Source: Maratus speciosus | Lineage: Eukaryota; Arthropoda; Arachnida; Araneae; Salticidae | Direction: 5' to 3' | Length of the DNA stretch: 64,000 nucleotides | NCBI GenBank assembly: GCA_963932465.1 | Contig: OZ010791.1 | Location: 320,412,283-320,476,282 of the forward strand | Part shown: in pieces, positions 1-9,200 of the stretch | How the letters are laid out: each line of letters opens with the position of its first letter | Numbering within the stretch: the first letter of the stretch is position 1 | Notes under the pieces: model-generated | What the model saw: only the letters and a program-made list of their open reading frames with translations | Told to the model about the DNA's origin: nothing | Database searches by the model: none | Program-made: the position numbers and the translations under genes

Positions 1-96
1 GGATTGTGCGGATGTGGGTGAAATCCACCTTGTGGATGGAGGAGGAGGGTGGAATCCACCTGTGAGTGGAAAGGAAGGCTTATCCTATAGTAGGAG

Positions 97-163
97 GGGG
101 CTAAATGTTTGAAGGGGCTTAATTTTTGAAGGGGCTAAATTTTTGAGGGGGCTTAATTTTAGA
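97..163. repeat. 17 bp tandem repeat, four units
   Basis: Four consecutive 17 bp units starting GGGGCTAAAT or GGGGCTTAAT and ending in TTTGAA or similar lie at 97-113, 114-130, 131-147 and 148-163. They differ by a few bases. The flanking 1-96 is GC-richer and repeats GAAATCCACC/GGAATCCACC. No coding potential is visible. Confidence 0.7.
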
Positions 164-509
164 GATTAGATAATGTGTTGGCTCAACTGTCATTCTTCCC
201 CTACTAGGGGTTAGCTGTTCTCATACATCAATTTTGTTACGCTAGTTGTAAATTTAATTTTTTTAAACTTTTTTCCTCAGTGTTGCCCCCTAGCGAGCGG
301 ATTTTGGAAAATAATGGATTTATACTTCTGAGGCTGAAAATTTGTATTGATTGTAATCGGACTTGGATAACTTTGATTTTTGAAAGAATTTGAAGGATGA
401 TGATCAGAATTTAGATAGAATATAGAATAAAAATGTTGTTTAGGCATAATTTTTAATTTGAATAATAGATGTAAAGGCTTAAAAATGAGTGTTAGAATGA
501 TTTGATTAT

Positions 510-830
510 GAAATACTTGTAATAATTTAGTGAAAATAATAGATTGTTTTCTTTTCAAACTGAGTTTTGATTTTATTTGAGGTTTAGGATTCATTAATTT
601 AACCTTAAATATGATTTTTAAAGGATGATGTACTACTTTAAAAATAAAAGGTTGCGATAAAACAATTTATGGTTTATTTTTCAGGGTTATGTAATACTTG
701 CAACAAGTAAATAATATGTCGTTTTGTTTTTTCAAATTGAGTTTTAATGTTATTCGAGATTATTGATTCATTAATTTAATCTAAATTAGGATTTTTTAGG
801 GGTGATGCATTATTTTTAGAGGTTTCATAA
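510..830 (+). repeat. two diverged direct repeats of about 140 bp, 181 bp apart
   Basis: The segment 510-650 recurs at 691-830. Both contain AATACTTG, a T-rich stretch, TTTTCAAA.TGAGTTTT, GATTCATTAATTTAA and GATGATG or GGTGATG in the same order and spacing. The copies differ at roughly one base in four, so the duplication is old. Confidence 0.6.
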
Positions 831-1424
831 ATTTGAAAGCTGTTTTATTCATTCTGTGGAGGAAGGAATTTAATAATAATTATGTAGATCGTTTTAGTGT
901 GATTAGTAGATATGGAATTAAACAAAAAATGTATATTATATTTTATAAAAGCACTTCTAAACAACGCAGAATTTTAATGATTTCACTGTCGGAAAGGAAA
1001 TAAAATATATATGTGTATATATAATTTCTTTGAAAACTGTCCTCTAATTTGTTGCTTTTTTGATTTTAAATAAATTTATAGAACTTTTTGTAACAATGTA
1101 TATTATATGTGGTCTGATTTAGGAAAATTAACTTCTGTGTATACTTAGAACAGGGTAAACAACTTAGTATTTATTTCTGTTTAATACTGAAATTAATACT
1201 TCAACAATAAATAAAATAAATTTAACAGTCATGTAATTAGATTATGTGGTTAAACACTTTGAATGATGTCTGCACTATTGTATGGTATTAAGAATACATA
1301 TCTGTCTTAAGCGAAAATAGTACCCTTGTATAGCACAAGGAACTAAATATGAATTATGCTTGAAAGGAAATGAATGTGATAGGTTTTAACAATTCGAAAT
1401 TTAATAATATGACATCTGTTTGTA

Positions 1425-2160
1425 ATATTTTTAAAAGTAGAATTCGAGTTATATTTAAAAACGTATCAAAAGCTTAATCAGTTAGCTCATTTTAATTAAT
1501 TTTCATGGTTTAGTAGTCCGTGTATATAATTAAAAATATTATTTATCACTAAATTTAATGCAGGATCGTAATATAACATATAGAATATACTGATATATTG
1601 AAATTATTATATGTATTTTTTTAAATGCAGATGATCTGTTAGTTGAATTTTATATTATTTAATTTTTTTTCTGTTTAGCATACTTACATGTATGTATGTA
1701 TAAAAATTTTAGAAAGTTTCGTTAATATTTTAAAAGTAAAATTTATTTTATTATAAAATTGCATCAAAAATTTAAATTATCTTAGTTATATAGTTCTACT
1801 TAATTAATTTTCATGTTTTAGTAGTTTAAATATATAATTTAAAATTACTATTTATCGTTAAACAAAAAAAAAAAAAATTGTCGTAATTATATTTTTCTGA
1901 ATTTAGAGTTATTCAGTTTAGAGTAATTTACACATCGATTCAAAATTAGTATTATATGTCGAATAATAATATTTTTATGAAACTGTATATTGATTTATTT
2001 GGATAAAATAACACACAGAATTTACTAACATAATAAAATTATCATATGTATTTTTAAAATTTTGAATTGTTAGTTGGATTTTATATTATTACTTAGTTGT
2101 ATTTTCATATCTTTTTATTTAGTATACTTGTAAGTATACAGTTTTTAGAAATTTTCACTT
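1425..2160 (+). repeat. two diverged tandem copies of a 300 bp unit
   Basis: The unit at about 1425-1720 is followed by a second copy at about 1721-2160. Shared landmarks in order are ATTTTAAAAGTA, TTAATTAATTTTCATG.TTTAGTAGT, ATTATATGTATTTTT, GTTAGTTG.ATTTTATATTATT and a TATACTT..A.GTAT palindrome. The second copy is longer because it carries about 120 bp of extra sequence at 1862-1985, starting with an A tract. No coding content is visible. Confidence 0.55.
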
Positions 2161-2833
2161 AAATTGGAAATATATAATTCAATGTATAAAACATATGTTA
2201 TTGATATGTAAGGAAATCATGACTATGTATGAGAGTTCTGAAAAATACATTGAGAAACAGCTCTACAGTACAACTATTTCTGTTTGGATAAAACATTTTT
2301 AATCGTTAATTTCTAAAATCAACTATAAAAGCCACTAAGTATTAGACTTGGTAAAGACTTTTTAATAATATCAATTGCATATAAGTATATAATAATGTTA
2401 ATTGTTTATAAGCATTTGAAAGTGAAATTTACTTACATCAAGAATAAATTGTAAGTCTTCAGGTTCAATGATGTCTTAGAGTGTTATTAATAGGGAAAAA
2501 AATAGTCTTTTAATTTGGTGATTTTATTCTTTCGATTACTCGCCGGATGAAATATTTTGTCGTGATTTGGCGATTTTGATCTTTTATTTTCTCACTAAGT
2601 AGAATATGTCGCCGCCAGATTGAGATCGATGGAGTGGGGTATAAACAGGGGGTGGAAAATCAGACTTTCATCATTTGATGATTAATTTTAGTAGCGATAA
2701 GACGTGCCTTTAATTGCTCTTGCTTTTATCTAAGTGAATCGTTTAGTTTGAAAAGGTTGCTGTTTTCTTTTTTAATTGTTGTTTTCTTTTAAGAGTTAAA
2801 TTTTTTTTTTATTAATCTATTACGGATGCTGCT

Positions 2834-4024
2834 ATGCCTTTGAACGAAGCCATGCATTTGGAAAGTTCTGCGCCTGTGAAGAAGAATTTTACTTGTCTAA
2901 GTTGTAATAAGACATTTTCAACTATTTCCAACCTGAATCAGCATTTGAAGATACATTCCGGTGAAAGGTTTTTCACATGTGAAGTTTGCTGGAAGACTTT
3001 TAGCCGTAGATCTGTTTTGAGAAGACGTTCTAAGACTCATATTAATGATGAAGCAACAACGTTTAAGCGTGATGAGCATTATCAAGCTTTTTCACCGAAG
3101 AACAATCCTTCGTTGAATTCTCTGGATGATGATATGACATCTGAAGAACCGTTCAAGACTTTAACTGTTGATAAGAAGATGTTTGCATGTTCAACTTGTG
3201 ATAAGACCTTTTCAACCTCTTATGACTTGTTTCAACATATGAAGATACACTTTAATGACAAGGTATACACGTGTGATTTGTGTCAAAAGTCATTTAGGTT
3301 TAGATCTAACTTGCGAAGACACTCCAAGATTCATAATGAACGACCTACATTCAAGTCTGATAAATGTGATAAAGTTTTCACTCGAAAGGATAATCTGATG
3401 CAACATATAAGATCACATGAAAGTTCGGGATTTACATGCACTGAATGTGATAAAGTTTTTGGACGAAATTTTGAGCTAAAACAACATATACGCACCCAAC
3501 ACTCCCGTGTACCTCTTGTGAGTCTGAAACGGAAAAGGATTTCATCTAATGTAAAGTATAAAAAACTGAAGCAGGATAAATCTGATGTACTTAATGCATT
3601 TAAAACTATCAGGCTTTATCCTGATGAACGTGAAGAAAGTGACTTAACTGTGTTTCATGCCCACTTACAAGCTGAAATTCAAGAACGTTTAACAGAGGAA
3701 GTTGAAACTAAAGATGCCATTAAATGGTATATGGTGGAAAAAATAGTTCTTGAACGTATGACTGATAACGAGGAGATGGAAGACATTCAACCCTATTTTC
3801 GATGTCAATGTTTTACAGAACTTACTGAAGAAACTATTAGCCAACACATTGCAGAAGGATTCTCCAAAATATTAAACTACTTTGAAGAATTTGTGGAAAG
3901 ATGTTCCGGGTGGAAGCTTAGAAAGATACAGCATTTAGAGCTCAAGATTGCTAAATATCATCCTCTTGCCGCAAGTTCATATATTGCTTTACCTAAGAAA
4001 TTGTATGATAAAAAGCACTGTTGA
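2834..4024 (+). CDS. C2H2 zinc-finger ORF upstream of polymerase B
   Basis: This 396-residue open frame starts at ATGCCTTTGAACG. It carries six C2H2-like fingers at residues 21-41, 49-69, 119-139, 147-167, 175-195 and 202-223. Four keep all ligands. Finger 2 has Arg where the first His belongs (LRRRSKTH), and finger 5 has Ser for the first Cys (FKSDKCDKVF). A ligand-free finger remnant sits near residues 77-95. Residues 230-396 form a non-finger domain rich in acidic and basic residues that continues, after a frame change near 4018, into the polymerase segment. It is the least damaged part of the locus. The fingers probably bind nucleic acid, and an N-terminal finger block fused to the polymerase is my reading of the original arrangement. 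It could be read as a separate host zinc-finger gene, but the domain continuity across the break argues against that. Confidence 0.7.
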   Translation: MPLNEAMHLESSAPVKKNFTCLSCNKTFSTISNLNQHLKIHSGERFFTCEVCWKTFSRRSVLRRRSKTHINDEATTFKRDEHYQAFSPKNNPSLNSLDDDMTSEEPFKTLTVDKKMFACSTCDKTFSTSYDLFQHMKIHFNDKVYTCDLCQKSFRFRSNLRRHSKIHNERPTFKSDKCDKVFTRKDNLMQHIRSHESSGFTCTECDKVFGRNFELKQHIRTQHSRVPLVSLKRKRISSNVKYKKLKQDKSDVLNAFKTIRLYPDEREESDLTVFHAHLQAEIQERLTEEVETKDAIKWYMVEKIVLERMTDNEEMEDIQPYFRCQCFTELTEETISQHIAEGFSKILNYFEEFVERCSGWKLRKIQHLELKIAKYHPLAASSYIALPKKLYDKKHC

Positions 4025-5699
4025 ATATTAAAAACGAAGATAACAAGTGCTTAGTATGGTGTCTTTTGGCATTTAAGCTAAACTTACATTATTCAAAAAA
4101 ACCTGGACGTGTTTCTCATTATATCCCTTATGAGAAGGATGGTAAATGCTTGGTAATGTTGAATGCCTGTTTCTCTTCAGAAGATACCTATTATCGAACA
4201 ACTGAACAATTTACGGATCAATGTGCTTGGATATGAAGAGGATGGAGTTTGTCCACTGTATATATCTGAGAAACAAAATCTTGATGTCATCAATTTATTT
4301 AGTTAGTGATGGTGAAAAGCAACACTACTGCTTAATTAGAAGCTTTTCAAGGATTTTAGGGGATCGGACACACCATAATGGAGTTGCTTTTTACTGCTAT
4401 CGATGTTTGCATCGGTTTTCAAGTCAAAATCTATTGGATAAGCATATCAAATATTGTTCTCGACATGCTGCACAAAGGATACACTTGCCGAAAGAAGATG
4501 ACAATATATTATCTCTTACGGGAATCCATCTACAGCACCCTATACCATATGTTGTGTATGCTGACTTTGAGAGTCTTTTTATACCTATTGCGCCTGCTGT
4601 ACCCTCTACCACACCATCCTATACAGAAAAAACAACTTATCATTTTCCATGTGGGTATGCTTATGTTGTTGTCGGACCTAATGGGAGATGTGTGTGGAAA
4701 GTGAAAGTTTATCGTGGCAAAGACTGTGTAGACCATTTTTTAAAACAGATGCTGAAGATAAAAGAAGTATTAGGACAAAAGTTATTAAATATTGAACCTA
4801 TGAAGCTTTCACTTGCACAAGAAAACGCTTTTCAACAAGCAGAATTTTGTCATATTTGTAAGCAACCGTTATGTGGAAAACGTATTCGTGACTATGACCA
4901 TGTGACGGGTGAATACAGAGGAGCTGCCCATGTGAGATGTAATCTAAACTACAAGCAATGTAAAACAATTCCTGTCGTATTCCATAATCTGAAAAACTAT
5001 GATGGGCATCATATAATGAGTAAGATCGGTAAATTTAAAGATCATGAAATTGATGTGATTGCCTCCACTATGGAAAATTATATAACCTTTAAGTTAAGAA
5101 AGCCGACATGTCCTATACAGGTGATCTTTTTAGATTCATTCCAGTTTTTGACCCACTCCTTAGAAAAGCTTGTTAGAAACCTCAATCCCGAGCAATTCAC
5201 CATACTTGAAGAAAATTTCCCTGAAAATAGTAATTCGCATATGTTTACAAGAAAAGGGGTATACCCTTACGACTACTTCACCTCTTTTGAAAAAATTTAT
5301 GAAAAGGAACTACCTCCACCTTCTGCATTTTATAACAGTCTCACAGATGAGCCTATAGACGGGGAAGATTATAAACACGCCCAGAAGGTTTGGAAAACCT
5401 TTAATATCCAATCCCTAGGAGAATATCATGATTTGTATGTAAAAACATATATTTTACTCCTTGCTGATGTCTTTCAAAATTTTCGTAAACTATGTCAACA
5501 GTACTATGATATCGATCCTTGTCATTTATATACAGCACCTTCTCTCGCGTGGCAAGCATCCTTGAAAATGAGCTATACACCTTTAGAGTTACTCACAAAT
5601 ATTGATATGCTGTTAATGATTGAAAATGAAATACGTGGTGGAATTAGTATGATTTGTCATAGACATGCGATTTTAGGGAAAATGAAGCACCCAGCTTCA
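4021..5699 (+). pseudogene. polymerase B exonuclease half with endonuclease-VII-like insert
   Basis: The frame open at 4221-5927 carries the proofreading exonuclease: Exo I as VVYADFESL (Asp115 and Glu117, near 4563), Exo II as FHNLKNYDGHH (residues 254-264) and Exo III around residues 402-418 (YHDLYVKTY...LLADVF). Between Exo I and II lies a zinc-type segment with CHIC at 210-213 and DYDHVTGEYRGAAHVRCN at 224-241, the signature of a recombination endonuclease VII fold. Upstream, 4021-4236 and part of 4217-4303 carry further conserved coding sequence in two other frames. A cysteine/histidine pair region, CYRCLHRF with HIKYC, lies near residues 59-79. The conserved YTAPSLAW stretch follows Exo III. 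Catalytic residues are intact although the reading frame is not. Confidence 0.8.
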
Positions 5700-6991
5700 T
5701 CATGGATTGGGATGCGCATAATCTTTATGGATGGACTATGTCTCAATTTTTACCCTTTGGAGGATTTGAATGGTGTGCGACAAGTCATATTACGGAAGAG
5801 TGGATTCTTTCTATACCTGATGATTCTAAAATTGGATATATTTTTGAGATGGACCTTAAATATCCTGAAGAACTTCATCCATTTCAAAACGAATATCCCT
5901 GGCTGCAGAACGTCTGACTGTGAATGAAGAGATGTTGTCATCTACCGCAAAGAAGATGCTTGGAAATAAAATATTTAAAGGCACACCCAAACTGGTCCCA
6001 AATCTTCAAGATAAGCAGAATTATGTCACTCATTATCGAAATCTGAAATATTATTTGAAAATTGGATTAAAACAGACTGCTGTACATAAAGATCTTCAAT
6101 TCAAACAAGCACCCTGGCTGCAGAACTATATTAATTTTAATACAGAGAAAAGAAAGGAAGCAAAATCCTCTTCTGAAAAAGATTTTTTTTTTTTAATTAA
6201 TGAACAACTCGGTTTTCGGAAAAACTATGGAAAATTTAAGAAAGAGGCGGTATATTGTGCTTTGTAATAATGAACAAAGAGCGAAGAAATTGGTAGCCTC
6301 ACCCACGTTTAACTAATTTAAAACATATGACGAAGATCTGAGTGCCGTAGAAAGGATGAAAACTAACATACTCATGAATCGACCGATTTTTGTCGCATTC
6401 ACACTCTTAGAATTGTCTAAATTACTTATGTATGATTTCCACTATAATTTTGTAAAGAAAACATATAAAGATGATGCAAAGCTATTATTCATAGATACGG
6501 ACTCACTGTGCTATCATATTAAAACAAAAAATATTTTTGGTGATATGGAACATCATGTAAGCCTATTTCATTTCTCAGACTATTCAAAGCATCATTCACT
6601 CTACTCAGATATCAATAAGAAGGTGATTGGCAAGTTCAAGGGTGAGCTCAATGGAGATTTAGAACTTGAGTTCATCGGTTTAAAATCCAAAATGTACTCC
6701 TTGAAATCCTCAAGTGATGAAAAGAAGTGAGCGAAAGGTGTGTCTACACATGTTGTTCGATTGAAAATCAAGCATCAACATTATTTAGAATGTCTTCAAC
6801 AAGTGAAATCTAGCATGGAGAAACAGAGAAGGATCGCTCGTGATAACCATCACCTATATACATTAACACAGAATAAAATTATCTTAAGTCCTTTTGATGA
6901 TAAGCGCTACTTGCTAGACGATGGAATATCGAGTTTTGCCTATGGACATTATAAAATTAATCAAGATTGTATCGCTGATGAAAATTGTTAG
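5700..6991 (+). pseudogene. polymerase B palm half, broken by frameshifts and stops
   Basis: Motif A is visible as WDAHNLYGWTMSQ from 5705 in a different frame from the exonuclease half. The fingers/motif B region lies at 5920-6267 in a third frame (HYRNLKYYLKIG, APWLQNYINFNT, then a garbled end near 6220-6250). Motif C is LLFIDTDSL with the catalytic Asp pair at about 6494-6505. The C-terminal block, 6740-6991, has LSPFDDKRYLLDDGISSFAYGHY before the stop. Frame changes near 5905 and 6245 and stops near 6312 and at 6728-6730 make this a pseudogene. The three polymerase Asp positions are recognisable, so decay is moderate. Confidence 0.8.
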
Positions 6992-7704
6992 TATAATGTA
7001 GAGTTAGCAACAAAATGTTTTTATGTAAATATATCTTTCTGTAAATTGCTTTGTTTGAATTAAAAAAAATGTTGATTTTTATATGAGTGCTTATTTATAA
7101 GATCTACACAAACCTTTTTAATACAAGGTTAGATATGCATAACACGCATATTCAAACACATACACCCCACACCCACCCACCCGCACACACACACACATAC
7201 ACATACATCTATGCAATATATACATATATATATAACTAGCTTTGTTCATTGTAAATAATTTTACTTAATGTATAGTTTTTTAATCTTTCAGAATTTTTTT
7301 AAAAACATATTTAAAACTTTTTTTTTTACAGTTTTTGTAAAACTTTTATTGTAAAACTTTTTTTTTTACTTTTTATATTTGTTAATTTTTTTTTTTGTTT
7401 TGTTTTGTTAAGTTTTTTTTAACTTTTTAATTTGTTAAAACATTTTTTTTTTCCAAAACTTTTTTAAAACTTTTGTTAGACATTTTGTAAGTATTTTTTT
7501 ATTATTATTACCTCTGTAAAACTTTTTGTATTTTATTTTAAACTAGTAAACTTTATACACATATACTTTACACAAGAACCTGTATATAAACATTTAACTT
7601 TATGGATATAGATACGTGTAGACATGGATGTGTGCTTTTAATTAAACATTTATATCTTAATACATAAATTTTAAACACATACATATGTTTCGATTCGTAC
7701 AAAC

Positions 7705-7739
<35 letters not shown>

Positions 7740-7756
7740 TATGCTTACTAGCATAT
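6992..7756. repeat. low-complexity stretch with simple repeats
   Basis: There is no gene here. CA-rich simple sequence at 7145-7205 is followed by TA repeats at 7217-7233. From 7260 to 7520 the plus strand is a patchwork of T runs separated by AAAACTTTTG-like spacers. A (TA)n tract followed by (GA)n lies at 7705-7740, next to the left end of the mariner foldback. Confidence 0.6.
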
Positions 7757-7757
7757 A

Positions 7758-8485
7758 CAGGGTGATTCAAAAAAGATGGGAAAAATTTTAAGAGGTGATA
7801 GTACACATCAAAACAAACATTTTGTATCAAAGAATGCATGGTCGAAAACTAAACGTAAAAAAGTTAGAGGGCGCCAAAAATTATGCTCTTATACGAGGCA
7901 AAAAGACACAATGAACGATTAAGTTCAATTACGAAAACAAATTTAATGGCATTTGATTACAATAAGTGCTCATAACATTGAACGGCAGCTGTTATACACG
8001 CAGTACAACGGCGAAGAACAGATTGGCGAATTTTCAGAAACACACCAGGCACCACCGCGCTCGCCAGATCTTTCATGTCTCGATATTTTTTTTGTAGTGA
8101 CAGCTAAAGGCTCTTGTGTATGAGACTCCCATTGAATCTGCAGAAGAACTTGTCGCCAAGCTTTCGGCTGCTGTAGGGGAAGTTCGCGATATGCTTGGTG
8201 TGTTTCAGAAAATTCGCCAATCTGTTCTTCGCCGTTGTACTGCGTGCATAACAGCTGCCGGTCAATATTTTGAGCACTTATTGTAATCAAATGCCATTAA
8301 ATTTGTTTTCGTAATTGAACTTAATCGTTCATTGTGTGTTTTTGCCTCGTATAAGAACATAACTTTTGGCGCCCTCTAACTTTTTTACGTTTAGTTTTCA
8401 ACCATGCATTCTTTGATACAAAATGTTTGTTTGGGTGTGTACTATCACCTCTTAAAATTTTTCTCATCTTTTTTGAATCACTCTG
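7758..8485. mobile_element. mariner foldback element with duplicated inverted 3' ends
   Basis: Left end CAGGGTGATTCAAAAAAGAT and right end, read in reverse, CAGAGTGATTCAAAAAAGAT are each preceded by TA, as expected for mariner-type insertion. The inverted arms run about 7758-8050 and 8203-8485, far longer than normal mariner terminal repeats. They include not only the non-coding 3' end but also the last 25-30 transposase codons, so the left arm carries an inverted copy of the coding terminus. About 150 bp of unique spacer lies between. It cannot encode a transposase and looks like a hairpin-forming, MITE-like derivative. Confidence 0.85.
8050..8286 (+). pseudogene. mariner transposase C-terminal remnant
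   Basis: Across at least one frame break the plus strand encodes PPRSPDLSCLDIFF, matching the third catalytic motif block of mariner transposases, then YETPIESAEELVAKL and a C-terminal RRCTACITAAGQYFEHLL ending in TAA at 8284-8286. The final about 30 codons recur inverted at 7976-8050. The N-terminal DNA-binding domain and the first two catalytic residues are missing. Confidence 0.75.
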
Positions 8486-8509
8486 TATACTTACTAAGGC
8501 ACGTATATT

Positions 8510-9196
8510 TTTTAACTTATTTTAAATAACGTGGAAAACATGTATACTTTTTAAAAACTTATTCGTGTACACATCTTTTAAAGAAAATTTTAGAGAAAAC
8601 AAAACAAATGAGAAAAAATAAACAAGCGTTTGTAAACTAAACCGTTTTAGCCTTAATTCTTGATATATGCATACACCCTTCTAAAAAAGTGTTAAACTGA
8701 ACAGCAACAACATGATTTTAATAACTGTTTTGATTGAGAGAAGGATGAGTCTGACCATCGGTCGCACGCTGAATGCACATTGCACATATCCTCGATCCTG
8801 TGGCCGTAGAACTCTCCATTTCCTACTACTGGCGGCCTTTCCGTGTACGCCACACCTTAAAGAAGGAAATTCCCTTTTGATATATTTCATCCAGATCTCA
8901 AATACATGACCTAATTCAGGCCGCTTATTTAAGTATTGAATGCAGGATTTTTATAGATAGGCAGAAATAATCTAATCATATAAAAACAGAACCAGGATTA
9001 TATTTGAGAACATTGAGAGTCATTTAAAAGAGTTGGATATGTGATACTTGTGACATTAAGTTATTTGAGATTCTTTCAAATAGTTTCTGAATTTTATCAT
9101 TTTCACTAAAAAACTAAAACTATTACATAGAAGAGTGATAAAATATAAAAATCTTTAAAAAAATACTTTTATAACTATTTTTAAATCTTTAAATTA
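8510..9196. other. gene-free stretch with a small GC-richer island
   Basis: Mostly AT-rich filler. The segment 8735-8870 has higher GC and is open on both strands for 65-69 codons (plus 8712-8909, minus 8681-8890). I recognise no domain in either reading and see no clear exon borders, so I do not call a gene. Confidence 0.4.
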
Positions 9197-9200
9197 TATA

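Larger units (their letters stand above)
168..2833. other. AT-rich gene-free stretch with diverged internal repeats
   Basis: No convincing coding region lies here; the 105-residue open frame on the minus strand at 277-594 is low-complexity and matches nothing I recognise. The stretch contains two sets of diverged direct repeats, listed separately, and A/T runs such as the A tract at 1865-1877. The final part, about 2540-2830, is slightly GC-richer and lies just 5' of the zinc-finger ORF, so a promoter could lie there, but I see no definite element. Confidence 0.5.
2834..6991 (+). pseudogene. Polinton/Maverick-type zinc-finger plus DNA polymerase B locus, frameshifted
   Basis: Read across its breaks, this 4.2 kb locus runs from C2H2 fingers through a linker, a 3'-5' exonuclease with an inserted endonuclease-VII-like zinc region, and a family-B palm domain. 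That order is typical of the protein-primed polymerases of Polinton/Maverick elements and their viral relatives. Reading frames change near 4018, 4215, 4300, 5700, 5905 and 6245, and in-frame stops lie near 6312 and at 6728-6730, so no full protein can be made. No integrase, ATPase, protease, capsid gene or element terminus is visible, so it is either an isolated relic or the edge of a larger element lying to the left. The family assignment rests on motifs and is firm for polymerase B; the element type is inferred. It may instead be a stand-alone domesticated or endogenised polymerase that has since decayed. Confidence 0.85.

Noticed and set aside
277..594. 105-codon minus-strand open frame
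   Set aside because: Composition is dominated by AT-driven residues and no domain or homology is visible.
2834..6991. Recent endogenised virus
   Set aside because: Polymerase motifs are shared by Polintons and related viruses, but no capsid or other viral gene is visible and the locus is heavily decayed, so a virus cannot be claimed.
7145..7740. CRISPR-like or regulatory repeat structure
   Set aside because: These are dinucleotide microsatellites and T-rich low-complexity sequence.
8681..8909. GC-richer island as a host exon
   Set aside because: Open on both strands but without recognisable domain or convincing splice sites.
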